From: JACJXF01 sp964404825
GTDB lineage: Bacteria; Bacteroidota; Bacteroidia; Bacteroidales; GCA-2748055
Reading direction: 5' to 3'
Assembly: GCA_964404825.1 (NCBI GenBank)
Contig: CAYOLQ010000006.1
Location: 1-64,000 of the forward strand
DNA: 64,000 nucleotides
Shown one piece after another: positions 28,795 through 37,034 of this stretch. A program made the translations under genes and the position numbers. The notes under the pieces were generated by a model. That model searched no databases. It worked only from the letters and a program-made list of their open reading frames with translations, and was not told where the DNA came from. Positions within the stretch are counted from its first letter, which is position 1; each line of letters starts with the position of its first letter.

Positions 28795-29568
28795 ATGAAC
28801 GAAATTCTGAAAAAGTTTAAAAAGAAACTTGAAGATGGCATCCCTGTTTATGGGCCTTTCCTGAAAACATCCGATCCTGCTTTTGTTGAAGCTACCGGGT
28901 ATGCAGGATTTGATTTTGCAATATTGGATATGGAACACGGACCAAATAGTCTGCAGTCTATGCAGAATTTGGTCAGAGGAGCTTTGATTGCCGGATTGTT
29001 ACCGGTAATCAGAGTACGTGACAGACAGCCTGAATCCATATCTCAGGCACTGGATATAGGTGCCTTGGGAGTTCAGATTCCACAGGTAAGCTCTGCAAAA
29101 GAAGTGATAGAAATAATTGAAGCAGCAAAATTTGCTCCTGAAGGAAAAAGGGGTGTCTGCAGGTTTGTAAGAGCAGCCGGGTATTCATCAATTCCTGCTT
29201 CAGTTTATTTCAGGGAAGCAAACGATGCGCTTGTAATTGTCCAAATCGAAGGGAAAGTGGCATTGGAAAATATTGATGAAATCTTTTCCCAGAAAGGTGT
29301 TGATATTTATTTCATCGGGCCGTATGATTTATCCCAGGCCCTGGGAGTCCCCGGAGAAATACGCCATCCGGAAGTCTTAAGAATTATAAGAGAAATTATA
29401 AATAAAGCAAAGGAAAAGAAGTGTACTGTTGGTTTATTCACTGATACCATAGAATCAGGGATAGAATGGAAAAAACTTGGTGTTGGTTACATTTCCTATT
29501 CTGTTGATGTCGGGATCTATTATTCGGCTTGCCGGAATATACTGGAGAAGCTTACAAATGGAGATTAA
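28795..29568 (+). CDS. HpcH/HpaI-family class II aldolase (2-keto-3-deoxy sugar acid aldolase)
   Basis: A 257-residue metal-dependent pyruvate aldolase. HpaI-type active-site pieces are visible: DMEHGP with H48, RVRDRQ near residue 72, the Q150-I-E152 metal motif and GPYDLS with D178. Enzymes of this family split 2-keto-3-deoxy acids into pyruvate and an aldehyde. Lying 12 bases after the DgoD-type dehydratase, it probably cleaves the dehydratase product without phosphorylation. No KDG kinase is seen here, which fits this non-phosphorylative route. A second, less similar aldolase of the same family is at 33132-33902. Confidence 0.86.
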   Translation: MNEILKKFKKKLEDGIPVYGPFLKTSDPAFVEATGYAGFDFAILDMEHGPNSLQSMQNLVRGALIAGLLPVIRVRDRQPESISQALDIGALGVQIPQVSSAKEVIEIIEAAKFAPEGKRGVCRFVRAAGYSSIPASVYFREANDALVIVQIEGKVALENIDEIFSQKGVDIYFIGPYDLSQALGVPGEIRHPEVLRIIREIINKAKEKKCTVGLFTDTIESGIEWKKLGVGYISYSVDVGIYYSACRNILEKLTNGD

Positions 29569-29624
29569 TGCAACATGCCTGACTTTTTTAGAAATTGAAA
29601 GTTTTTAAGTGCTCAGGCAAAAAA

Positions 29625-29655
29625 TTGTGTTAACTAATAGTCTGAAATATATTTG
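29625..29655 (+). promoter_or_regulatory. Promoter of the LacI-family gene
   Basis: A -33-like TTG (29625-29627) is followed after 20 bases by TATATTTG (29648-29655), which matches the Bacteroidota -7 consensus TAnnTTTG with correct spacing. The first possible start codons are 50 and 77 bases downstream. Confidence 0.55.
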
Positions 29656-29731
29656 GTAAATCTGTTATTTTTTATTTCCTGCTATATAATTTAGCACATC
29701 AAAATTGAAAATTAGGAATTTAAACACAGAT

Positions 29732-30736
29732 ATGGTAAAAGTTTCTTTACAGGATATAGCAAGGAGGGTTGGTGTCTCAAAGACAACAGCCTCCTTCGTA
29801 TTAAACGGGTTGGGTAAGCAAAAAAGAATTAGTGACGATATTATTAATAAAATTCTTGCCACCGCCTTAGAACTCAATTATAAACCCCATCGTCTTGCAA
29901 GAAGCTTACGAACAGGAAATACAAATGTTCTCGGAGTTATTGTAATTGATATTGCTAATCATTTTTATTCAAAACTAAGCCGTGCTATCGAAAATTGTGC
30001 AGCAGAACATGGTTACAGGGTTATGATTTGTTCATCAGATGAAAAAGATACTCTTCTGGCCGAATGGGTAGATGAACTCATTGATAATAAAGTAGAAGGT
30101 CTGATTATCGCACCAACCGTTCATGCACGGCCAAAGATTCAGGAATTGAAAAAATCCGGATACCCTTTTGTTCTTGTCGATCGACATTTTCCTGATATCG
30201 AGACTGATTTTGTTGGAATTGATAATCTCAAAGCTTCCTACGATGCAACAGCTCTGTTGATTAAGGAAGGTTATAGGAATATTGCCGTTATTGGTTTTGA
30301 ACCTCTTCTGGATGTTATGCATCAGCGTATTGAAGGTTACAAAAATGCAATAAGGGGCCATGGAATTATACTTGACGAGAATAATGTAAGGACAGTCTCA
30401 TACAAGGATACCCGCGAACAGGTTCGCCACCACGTTACAGATCTTGTAAAAAATAATGTTAGAGCCATTCTCTTTACCAGTAACAGGATTGGAGTGACAG
30501 GCCTTCAGCGGCTAAATGAAATGAAAGTCCGGATACCGCTGGATATTGCAGTAATTACTTATGATGATAATGAGCTTTTTCCTCTTATGTCCCCTAGTAT
30601 TACAGCAATATCCCAACCTATTGATGAAATGGGAAGGCAGGCTGTCAATTTACTTCTGGACCGATTAAAGAATCCGGAAAAAGAATTTCAGAAACTCCTG
30701 CTTGATGCAGAGTTGGCTCATAGAAACTCAGTCTAA
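29732..30736 (+). CDS. LacI-family transcriptional regulator
   Basis: A 334-residue repressor/activator. The DNA-binding helix-turn-helix is at the very start (VSLQDIARRVGVSKTTASFV), followed by the hinge helix (PHRLARSLRTG) and a periplasmic-binding-protein-like effector domain. I chose the start at 29732 because LacI proteins begin two or three residues before this helix; an in-frame ATG at 29705 would add nine residues. It ends in a 9-base overlap with the convergent transporter gene. The likely role is control of the neighbouring sugar-acid genes in response to a sugar or sugar acid, and the dyad at 27562-27577 is a candidate binding site. Confidence 0.88.
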   Translation: MVKVSLQDIARRVGVSKTTASFVLNGLGKQKRISDDIINKILATALELNYKPHRLARSLRTGNTNVLGVIVIDIANHFYSKLSRAIENCAAEHGYRVMICSSDEKDTLLAEWVDELIDNKVEGLIIAPTVHARPKIQELKKSGYPFVLVDRHFPDIETDFVGIDNLKASYDATALLIKEGYRNIAVIGFEPLLDVMHQRIEGYKNAIRGHGIILDENNVRTVSYKDTREQVRHHVTDLVKNNVRAILFTSNRIGVTGLQRLNEMKVRIPLDIAVITYDDNELFPLMSPSITAISQPIDEMGRQAVNLLLDRLKNPEKEFQKLLLDAELAHRNSV

Positions 30737-32047
30737 CTCAGCTATAGGTTTTTTATTAACTTCTGAAACACTTTCATCTTCAACGGGCCGGCTTCGAAAC
30801 CAATTTGCAATGGCTGAACCAGTAATATTCTGCAATGGTCCAAATATTGTTGAAGCTAATCCAACTGTAGCCACTTTGCCCATTTCAAGAGCTAGTCCGG
30901 TTGCTACACCACCATTTTGCATACCTACTTCAAATCCAATCGTCCGTCTGTCCTTTTCTGGCATTCCTAATAACCATGAAACTGAATAACCGAGAGTAAA
31001 TCCTGTGAGATTATGAATTAAACAGCTGAGAATAAGTAATCCTCCGACCTGAAGCAGATTATCTCGACCTGAAGCTGTGATAATTGTTGTATTTACCACA
31101 ATTCCAAGCATAGCAATGAATGCAAGCATGCTTTCTATTAACGGTTTATTCCCTTTCAAATAATGTTTCAGAACTATTGCGACAATCATTGGAAGGAAAT
31201 AGAAGAATGCTAATGATCTGATGAATGAATTGATAAAACCTTGAACTCCTGATTTTTGAGAAATCATGAGAATGAGACTAGTAAGTCCAATTAATAATGC
31301 AAAAGAAATCAATTGCAAAACTTTAACACGTGAACTTTCTTTATCAAAATAGAATAGATTAAAAATAAAGCCGGCAAGAATAGGTATGATTATCATATTC
31401 GTTATATCGATCATCATATTTAAAACATTAATCTCAATGTATTGTCCGGCAAGGAATTTCATAAGAAATGGAGTTACAAATGGAGACAATATCGTTGAAA
31501 AACCACCAATTGTTACCGCAAGAGCTAGATTAGCCTTTGATATATAAGACATTACGTTGGACGCCATTGCGCTCGATACACATCCAATAAGTATTACACC
31601 GGCAGCAATTTCGGGGGGGAAATTAAATATATGTGCAAGACTGAATCCAACTAAAGGCATAACCAAAAAGTGACAGATAATTCCAATAAAAACACCTTTT
31701 GGCATTTTCATAACACCTTTAAAATCATCAAAGCTCATTTGTGATCCCATTCCGAACATGGTTATCTGAACAAATGGAACAATTAATTTTTTTAATTGAA
31801 AATCACCAACAGATATTAAATATTCTGGGAAAAACATTGCAGCTGTTACTGCAGTTAAAATCCATACAGTATAAGTAAATTTTTTAAGTCCATTGATCCC
31901 CATCATGCCAAAGGCCATCATTAGAAAGGCTATTATTAGAAACGGCCCAGCCAAAGACAAATTAGATAAAGCAAATAAAATTCCTGAAACTGTAAATAAA
32001 ACCAGTGATAGTCCCAATAATACGTAATAGATTTTCTTTTTAAACAT
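30728..32047 (-). CDS. Bile acid:sodium symporter (BASS) family transporter
   Basis: A 439-residue inner-membrane protein. About ten hydrophobic helices in the BASS arrangement start near residue 85 with M-F-G-M-G-S-Q-M-S-F-D-D-F, and the family's helix break is visible in G-C-V-S-S-A-M-A-S-N-V. About 80 N-terminal residues form extra membrane segments before the usual domain. BASS proteins import organic acids with sodium. As the last gene of a minus-strand run with an aldolase and a dehydrogenase, it may carry a sugar acid or keto acid. It is convergent with the LacI gene. Confidence 0.82.
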   Translation of the reverse strand: MFKKKIYYVLLGLSLVLFTVSGILFALSNLSLAGPFLIIAFLMMAFGMMGINGLKKFTYTVWILTAVTAAMFFPEYLISVGDFQLKKLIVPFVQITMFGMGSQMSFDDFKGVMKMPKGVFIGIICHFLVMPLVGFSLAHIFNFPPEIAAGVILIGCVSSAMASNVMSYISKANLALAVTIGGFSTILSPFVTPFLMKFLAGQYIEINVLNMMIDITNMIIIPILAGFIFNLFYFDKESSRVKVLQLISFALLIGLTSLILMISQKSGVQGFINSFIRSLAFFYFLPMIVAIVLKHYLKGNKPLIESMLAFIAMLGIVVNTTIITASGRDNLLQVGGLLILSCLIHNLTGFTLGYSVSWLLGMPEKDRRTIGFEVGMQNGGVATGLALEMGKVATVGLASTIFGPLQNITGSAIANWFRSRPVEDESVSEVNKKPIAELD

Positions 32048-32115
32048 AATAATTAACTTTTATAGCATTAAATAAAAAGCCCGAATTTATCTGTCTATGA
32101 TATTTTATTCAGGTT

Positions 32116-33024
32116 TTACTGAATCAACAGAATAGCGGCAAAGCCTTCAACCAGGTTTCTCACTGCGCTGGTTTCCATTTCATTCCTCGAATTACCAGCG
32201 GATGATCCAATATGGGGAGTTAAAATGACATTATCAAGTTTACACAATGGTCCACTATAAGGTTCTGATTCAAATACATCCAGACCGGCTCCTGCTAAAT
32301 GACCTGAATCTAAGAGTTCAAACAGAGTTTTTTCATTAATTATGCCCCCTCTTGAGTTGTTAATAATAATAGCCCCTACTTTAGTTAATTTCAACACATC
32401 TTCATTTAGCAGGTTAGTGGTTTCCTTTGTTAATGGCAAATGGAGGGTAATTATATCAGAATTGGCAATCAGATAATTAAAGGATACCATTTGGCAGATA
32501 GGATGCTCCTTAATATGCGGATCATACCCAAGGATTTCAGAACCTGTTGCAGCAAGAATTTTGGCCACATGTGATCCAATTCTACCGCATCCAAGAATTC
32601 CAATAGTTTTTTCCGAGACAAGTCCACCGGTGTGTTTAATCCATTTCCCTTCCTTAATATTTTTACTTTGTGTTTCAAAACCCCTGGTAAGGCTGAATAT
32701 CATCCCAACAGTCAATTCTGCGACTGGTTTAACCGGAGCGTCAGGAGTATTGAATACTTTAATTTTCATTTCTTCCGCAGCTTCAATATCCACAGAATCA
32801 AGTCCGACCCCGCATCTGGAAATTATTTTTAATTTGCATGAAGCTTCTAAAACTCTCCTGGTCAGAGGTTCAACTCCTGCAATTATTCCGTCCGGATCAT
32901 GTTCCCGGATTAGGCCGATTACTTCTTCCTCTGTAAGCTTTCTCTTAAATGGATTCAGAATTACTTCATAATCCGATGGAAAATTATTAGCATTGAAAGA
33001 TGATGTTGTACACAGAATTTTCAT
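32116..33024 (-). CDS. D-2-hydroxyacid dehydrogenase, phosphoglycerate-dehydrogenase-like
   Basis: A 302-residue NAD-dependent dehydrogenase resembling the catalytic half of D-3-phosphoglycerate dehydrogenase without an ACT regulatory domain. Visible features are the Rossmann motif L-G-C-G-R-I-G-S-H-V, the catalytic arginine in N-N-S-R-G-G, the glutamate in F-E-S-E-P and the histidine in L-T-P-H-I-G-S-S-A-G. Lacking the regulatory domain and lying beside an HpaI-type aldolase, it is more likely a catabolic enzyme reducing or oxidising a short 2-hydroxy acid than a serine-pathway enzyme. It is separated by 68 bases from the transporter gene downstream and by about 107 bases from the aldolase upstream. 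Confidence 0.84.
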   Translation of the reverse strand: MKILCTTSSFNANNFPSDYEVILNPFKRKLTEEEVIGLIREHDPDGIIAGVEPLTRRVLEASCKLKIISRCGVGLDSVDIEAAEEMKIKVFNTPDAPVKPVAELTVGMIFSLTRGFETQSKNIKEGKWIKHTGGLVSEKTIGILGCGRIGSHVAKILAATGSEILGYDPHIKEHPICQMVSFNYLIANSDIITLHLPLTKETTNLLNEDVLKLTKVGAIIINNSRGGIINEKTLFELLDSGHLAGAGLDVFESEPYSGPLCKLDNVILTPHIGSSAGNSRNEMETSAVRNLVEGFAAILLIQ

Positions 33025-33131
33025 AACAATAATTTTAGATTTCTTACATCAGGCATTGATCCTGATGCTTTAATTTTTCTCCTTAGTTACCTTTTTTCTA
33101 TTTCATTCATTTTACCCAAACCAGATCCATT

Positions 33132-33902
33132 TTAACCAGATATATTAAGAAGGTCTCTGTATTTTGACGCTTCGTCGAGAATAAAAAGTGTGTCAATACC
33201 ACACGCAATAAACCGATAACCCCCTTTAATGATTTCTTTAATTTTTTCAGGTGTAGGGTGTACTTCATGTATCCCAACTCTAATTTTGTATTCCTTTGCT
33301 TTTTTGTAAATCAGATCCAGAGCATCAATAAATTCAGGATTTTTAAATTGACCGGGTATTCCCATTGATCCGGAAAGATCATACGGGCCGACCAATACGG
33401 CATCTATGTGACTCGATGAAAAGATTCTATCCAGGTGAGGCAAAGCGTCAATATGCTCAATCATAATACCCAGAAAAATAGAATCATTTGCCCCCTGGAA
33501 ATACTCATTCTTGGTTAAACCATATTTAGTGCATCGTGGAAGAGCATAGGATCTGTTCCCTATCGGAGGGAACTTGGAATAGGAAATGGCATTTTGTACT
33601 TCCTCATATGTCTTTATCATGGGAACTATTATCCCCCGGGCTCCCATATCGAGGAACTTTTTAATTTCAGATTCATTATTGCCGGATAACCTTACGAATG
33701 GCTCTGCACCGTGTCTTTCAATAGCATTCATCATATTTTGGGCAGTCTCAGTAGTAACACAAGAGTGTTCAGCATCAATACATACCCAGTCAAAACCAGC
33801 CAGGCTCAATAATTCTGCAACAACCGTAGAACCTGTCATTACCCAGCCTCCAAGAGCCGGTTCATTTCGTTTAAGTTTGCTGAGTACTTTATTTGCTTCC
33901 AT
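33132..33902 (-). CDS. HpcH/HpaI-family class II aldolase, second copy
   Basis: I chose the start at 33902, giving 256 residues, almost the same length as the paralogue at 28795-29568; an upstream in-frame ATG at 34037 would add 45 atypical residues. Active-site pieces include CIDAEHS near residue 44, the arginine-containing VRLSGNN, MIEHIDALPHL and GPYDLSGSMG. It would cleave a 2-keto-3-deoxy or 2-keto-4-hydroxy acid to pyruvate and an aldehyde. It is the first gene of a minus-strand run with a dehydrogenase and a BASS transporter. Two AAGTACA motifs lie upstream. Confidence 0.85.
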   Translation of the reverse strand: MEANKVLSKLKRNEPALGGWVMTGSTVVAELLSLAGFDWVCIDAEHSCVTTETAQNMMNAIERHGAEPFVRLSGNNESEIKKFLDMGARGIIVPMIKTYEEVQNAISYSKFPPIGNRSYALPRCTKYGLTKNEYFQGANDSIFLGIMIEHIDALPHLDRIFSSSHIDAVLVGPYDLSGSMGIPGQFKNPEFIDALDLIYKKAKEYKIRVGIHEVHPTPEKIKEIIKGGYRFIACGIDTLFILDEASKYRDLLNISG

Positions 33903-33952
33903 TGGCAATTTTTTAATTTCTGATTTAAATACAAGAGTATTTTTCGTTCTTA

Positions 33953-34030
33953 TTGTACTTATTGTTTGGAAAGTTTTTATTATTTGTCTTATAAATTTTA
34001 ATTCTGTTAAGAGAAAAAAAGTACAATTAT
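33953..34030. promoter_or_regulatory. Opposed pair of AAGTACA motifs upstream of the second aldolase
   Basis: TTGTACTTAT (33953-33962) and AAAGTACAATTAT (34018-34030) are opposed copies of the recurring motif, 51 and 116 bases upstream of the aldolase start. The same opposed layout occurs before the first sulfatase, which suggests common regulation. Confidence 0.35.
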
Positions 34031-34143
34031 AATTCAATAAATCTAAATTTGGATAAAAATGAAACGGATTTGTTTTATATGCAACCCGGCCAGGTTGGTT
34101 TAGAATATAATTGTTAATTGTTCAGATTGAAAACGTTAATAAC

Positions 34144-35022
34144 TCAAACCAGGCGATGTAGCTTCTTGTATTGTCCCGGGGTATTGCAAGAATATTTTTT
34201 AAATAGCCGGTTGAAATAGGGGAAATTATCAATCCCCGTCTCCAGTGCTATTTTCTCAATAGGCTCGTCCGTGGTTATTAAAAGTAATTGGGCAGATTCG
34301 ATTCGTTTCCGGTTAATAAAATCGACCGGTCGGGTTCCCATCGTTTTTAGAAAAAGTCTTGAAAAATAGTCTTTTGACAGATTGCAGATTTCTGCCAGCT
34401 CGCTGATAATTATTCGCTTCGAAAGGTTTTGGTATATGTAGTCTACTGCCATCATTATGTTTTTATTTTGACAATAATTTCCATTATAACTACTCTCTGA
34501 ATTTGATTTGAGGAACCTCGAAAACAAACTCAGCAGGAGGCCCTGGGTTTCGAGGTAAGCTGCAATCTGTTCCGATGATTTTATTGGTTCATCGCTTGTC
34601 TGTAAGTTCGAACGGGTGTATTTTAAAGGATCCAGATTGAGTAATTTTCTGCCGGGATTAAGCTCAAGGATCCTGTCCAAAATGGTTATATCGTTGTTGT
34701 TTGCCGGTACCTCGTATTCAAAATTAAATATTCCGAAAACATTGGCCCCACTTCCGAATTTAGGAACGACATGCAGGTAGTAATGTTCCAGAAATGAATC
34801 ACTCTCGTAATTACAAAGTGTAAAACTTGGGATCAGGTATAGCATGCCAGGTCTGAGTTCATATTTTCTGTAATTATGAACAACGCAGCCTTCCCCGCCA
34901 TTTACCAGGTAAATTCTTGTAAACGGACTTATAATTTTCTTGAAATTCCAGTTTTGAACACTACATTTATCTACATTTAAAATTTTCAGATAAAGGGTGT
35001 TCAGTATGTTTTGTGTTACCAT
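34144..35022 (-). CDS. AraC-family transcriptional regulator
   Basis: A 292-residue regulator with an N-terminal cupin-like sensing region (about residues 25-130; for example YELRPGMLYLIPSFTLCNYE) and a C-terminal double helix-turn-helix of about 108 residues (185-292) with ISELAEICNLSKDYFSRLF and the second helix-turn-helix in PIEKIALETGIDNFPYFNRLFKK. It is divergent from the operon starting at 35167, with 144 bases between the start codons, which is the common layout for an AraC activator of a sugar operon. The inducer is probably the sugar imported by the RhaT-type symporter; this is an inference. Confidence 0.87.
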   Translation of the reverse strand: MVTQNILNTLYLKILNVDKCSVQNWNFKKIISPFTRIYLVNGGEGCVVHNYRKYELRPGMLYLIPSFTLCNYESDSFLEHYYLHVVPKFGSGANVFGIFNFEYEVPANNNDITILDRILELNPGRKLLNLDPLKYTRSNLQTSDEPIKSSEQIAAYLETQGLLLSLFSRFLKSNSESSYNGNYCQNKNIMMAVDYIYQNLSKRIIISELAEICNLSKDYFSRLFLKTMGTRPVDFINRKRIESAQLLLITTDEPIEKIALETGIDNFPYFNRLFKKYSCNTPGQYKKLHRLV

Positions 35023-35166
35023 CAGGGATACTAAAATGCTGAAAATTAGGAAAAAATTTAATCTATTTAATTCATAAAGCCGGATTTGTGTAATTATTGG
35101 GCTGTTTTGTGAAAGAGATAATCAATAGTAAAAACTATTTTTATGAGATTGAACCAATAAGACATA

Positions 35167-36204
35167 ATGAACCACAGAGACCGTTTTTATTCAACAATTC
35201 ATCATCAGAAGGTTGACAGGCCCGCGTCCTGGCTGGGATTGCCTGTACCTTCTGCAGAACCAGCGTTGATGAAATATTTCAGGGTAAAAAGTATAGATCA
35301 GCTGCGCAATTCTATTGATGATGATATTTACCCCATAGAAGTCCCATATAATTTTCCCCCATCCAATCACATCGCCTGTGCTTTTAATTTCGCAAAGAAA
35401 ACACATTTGGATACTCCTGACGAACGCACACTTACCGCTCCGGGTTTTTTTGAGGATTATAATGATCCTGCTGATATTGATAAATTTAACTGGCCGGATT
35501 CTGTAAAATACCTCGATCGGGAAGAATCCAGGCGAAGGGCTTATGCAGCACCATCCGACAGAATAAAAATGGGGATCCTCTGGAGTGCTCATTTCCAGGA
35601 TGCCTGTGCAGCATTTGGAATGGAAAAGGCCTTAATGGCAATGCTGGCAAATCCAGAAATGTTCAGGGCAGTTATTGATCGGATAACAGACTTTTACCTG
35701 AAAGCAAATGAAATGTTTTTTGAAGCAACTAAAGGAAAGCTGGATGCAATACTGATCGGTAATGACTTTGGAAGCCAGGTTGGTCTTATGGTTGATCCCG
35801 TAAGCCTACGTGAATATGTATTCCCTGGAACAAAAAAACTTATAGAACAGGCAAAAAGCTACGGACTGGTTGTTATGCATCATTCCTGCGGATCCATCTT
35901 CCCGGTAATTCAGGATTTATATGACCTGGGTGCAGATATCATTCACCCGATCCAGGCTCTGGCAAGTGAAATGGATGCCCCGAACCTTAAAAAACATTTT
36001 AAGGGTCAGGTTGCCTTTTGCGGTGGGGTAGATGCACAAAACCTGCTTGTAAATGGGAAACCTGAAGATGTAACACAAATGGTTTTAACACTGAAAGAAC
36101 TTTTTCCGACCGGATTAATAATTTCTCCGAGTCACGAAGCTATATTACCCGACATTTCGCCAGCTAATATTAAAGCACTGTTTGATGCAATTAAACTCAA
36201 TTAA
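35167..36204 (+). CDS. Uroporphyrinogen decarboxylase (URO-D) family protein
   Basis: A 345-residue TIM-barrel protein of the URO-D superfamily, which includes haem-pathway HemE and cobamide-dependent methyltransferases such as MtaA. It begins NHRDRFYSTIHHQKVDRPA, the usual start of the sugar-cluster branch, and has HHSCGSIFPVI and AFCGGVDAQ, the positions where methyltransferase members keep zinc-binding His/Cys residues. It is not a haem-biosynthesis enzyme in this context. No corrinoid protein gene lies nearby. As the first gene of an operon with a putative demethylating oxygenase, a role in methyl-group handling is possible but unproven. Confidence 0.78.
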   Translation: MNHRDRFYSTIHHQKVDRPASWLGLPVPSAEPALMKYFRVKSIDQLRNSIDDDIYPIEVPYNFPPSNHIACAFNFAKKTHLDTPDERTLTAPGFFEDYNDPADIDKFNWPDSVKYLDREESRRRAYAAPSDRIKMGILWSAHFQDACAAFGMEKALMAMLANPEMFRAVIDRITDFYLKANEMFFEATKGKLDAILIGNDFGSQVGLMVDPVSLREYVFPGTKKLIEQAKSYGLVVMHHSCGSIFPVIQDLYDLGADIIHPIQALASEMDAPNLKKHFKGQVAFCGGVDAQNLLVNGKPEDVTQMVLTLKELFPTGLIISPSHEAILPDISPANIKALFDAIKLN

Positions 36205-37020
36205 ATGAAGGTCAAATTCTTTTGCCCGCTTTGGGGATCTGAAGGTCTGGAGTTCAGATCTTTCTGTGAAAAAGTAAAAAGCACCGGTTTTGACGGGGTG
36301 GAAATGAGCCTGCCCATGGAACCCGGGTTAAAAGAAGAAATATTGGAAGTACTAAAAGAGTTTGATCTGCAATTAATTGCGCAACATTGGGAAACCACTT
36401 CAAGTGATTATAATAATCACAAAAAGGAGTTCCGGCAGCGATTAATGAATTTGGCTTCAGGAAATCCATTATTTATTAACAGCCAGACCGGTAAAGACTT
36501 TTTTAGCCTGGAAGAAAATGCCGGTCTTATTCAGATCGCAAGAGAGGTTACCGGGGAGACCGGTATCAAAATCATTCATGAGACTCACCGGGGTAAGTTC
36601 AGTTTTGCTGCGCATGTGACGTTGATGTATCTTACTAATTTTCCGGACTTAAGACTGGGACTTGACATTTCTCATTGGTGTAATGTGGCTGAATCAATGC
36701 TCGGCGACCAGGCGGAAACGGTCTCACTTGCCTTGTCAAGAACAGACCATATTCATGCAAGAATAGGGTTTCCTGAGGGACCCCAGGTCCCCGATCCCAG
36801 GGCACCTGAGTGGAAGGAAACCTTTGATGTTCACCTTAGTTGGTGGAAAAAGGTTATTAAGACCCGAAAAGAAGATGGATGGAAAGAATTTTCTGTAACC
36901 CCTGAATTTGGGCCATTCCCTTATATGACAATATTGCCCGTTAGCCGACAACCTATTTCTGACCAGTGGGATATAAATGTTTTTATGATGCAGTTCCTTA
37001 AAATAGCATTAAATGAATAA
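36205..37020 (+). CDS. Sugar phosphate isomerase/epimerase-like TIM-barrel protein
   Basis: A 271-residue soluble protein of the xylose-isomerase-like TIM-barrel superfamily. Its start codon follows the previous stop directly (TAA then ATG), so the two are translationally close. Barrel landmarks are FDGVEMSLP near residue 31, the glutamate/histidine-rich IIHETHRGKF, LGLDISHWC and DHIHARIGFPEGPQVPDP. The family includes IolE- and MocC-type enzymes and sugar epimerases using a divalent metal. In an operon with a MocD/E/F-like fusion and a sugar symporter, it probably acts on the imported sugar or its oxidised product. Exact reaction unknown. Confidence 0.78.
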   Translation: MKVKFFCPLWGSEGLEFRSFCEKVKSTGFDGVEMSLPMEPGLKEEILEVLKEFDLQLIAQHWETTSSDYNNHKKEFRQRLMNLASGNPLFINSQTGKDFFSLEENAGLIQIAREVTGETGIKIIHETHRGKFSFAAHVTLMYLTNFPDLRLGLDISHWCNVAESMLGDQAETVSLALSRTDHIHARIGFPEGPQVPDPRAPEWKETFDVHLSWWKKVIKTRKEDGWKEFSVTPEFGPFPYMTILPVSRQPISDQWDINVFMMQFLKIALNE

Positions 37021-37034
37021 TTCTTGGAGTTAAG

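Noticed and set aside
33903..34037. 45-residue N-terminal extension of the second aldolase
   Set aside because: The extension has no counterpart in the paralogue and covers the AAGTACA motifs; the ATG at 33902 gives a normal family length.
34128..34143. AAAACGTT-containing dyad near the end of the AraC gene as a second LacI operator
   Set aside because: Only 5 of 8 positions are symmetric, and it is more than 220 bases from the nearest start codon, so it was not called.
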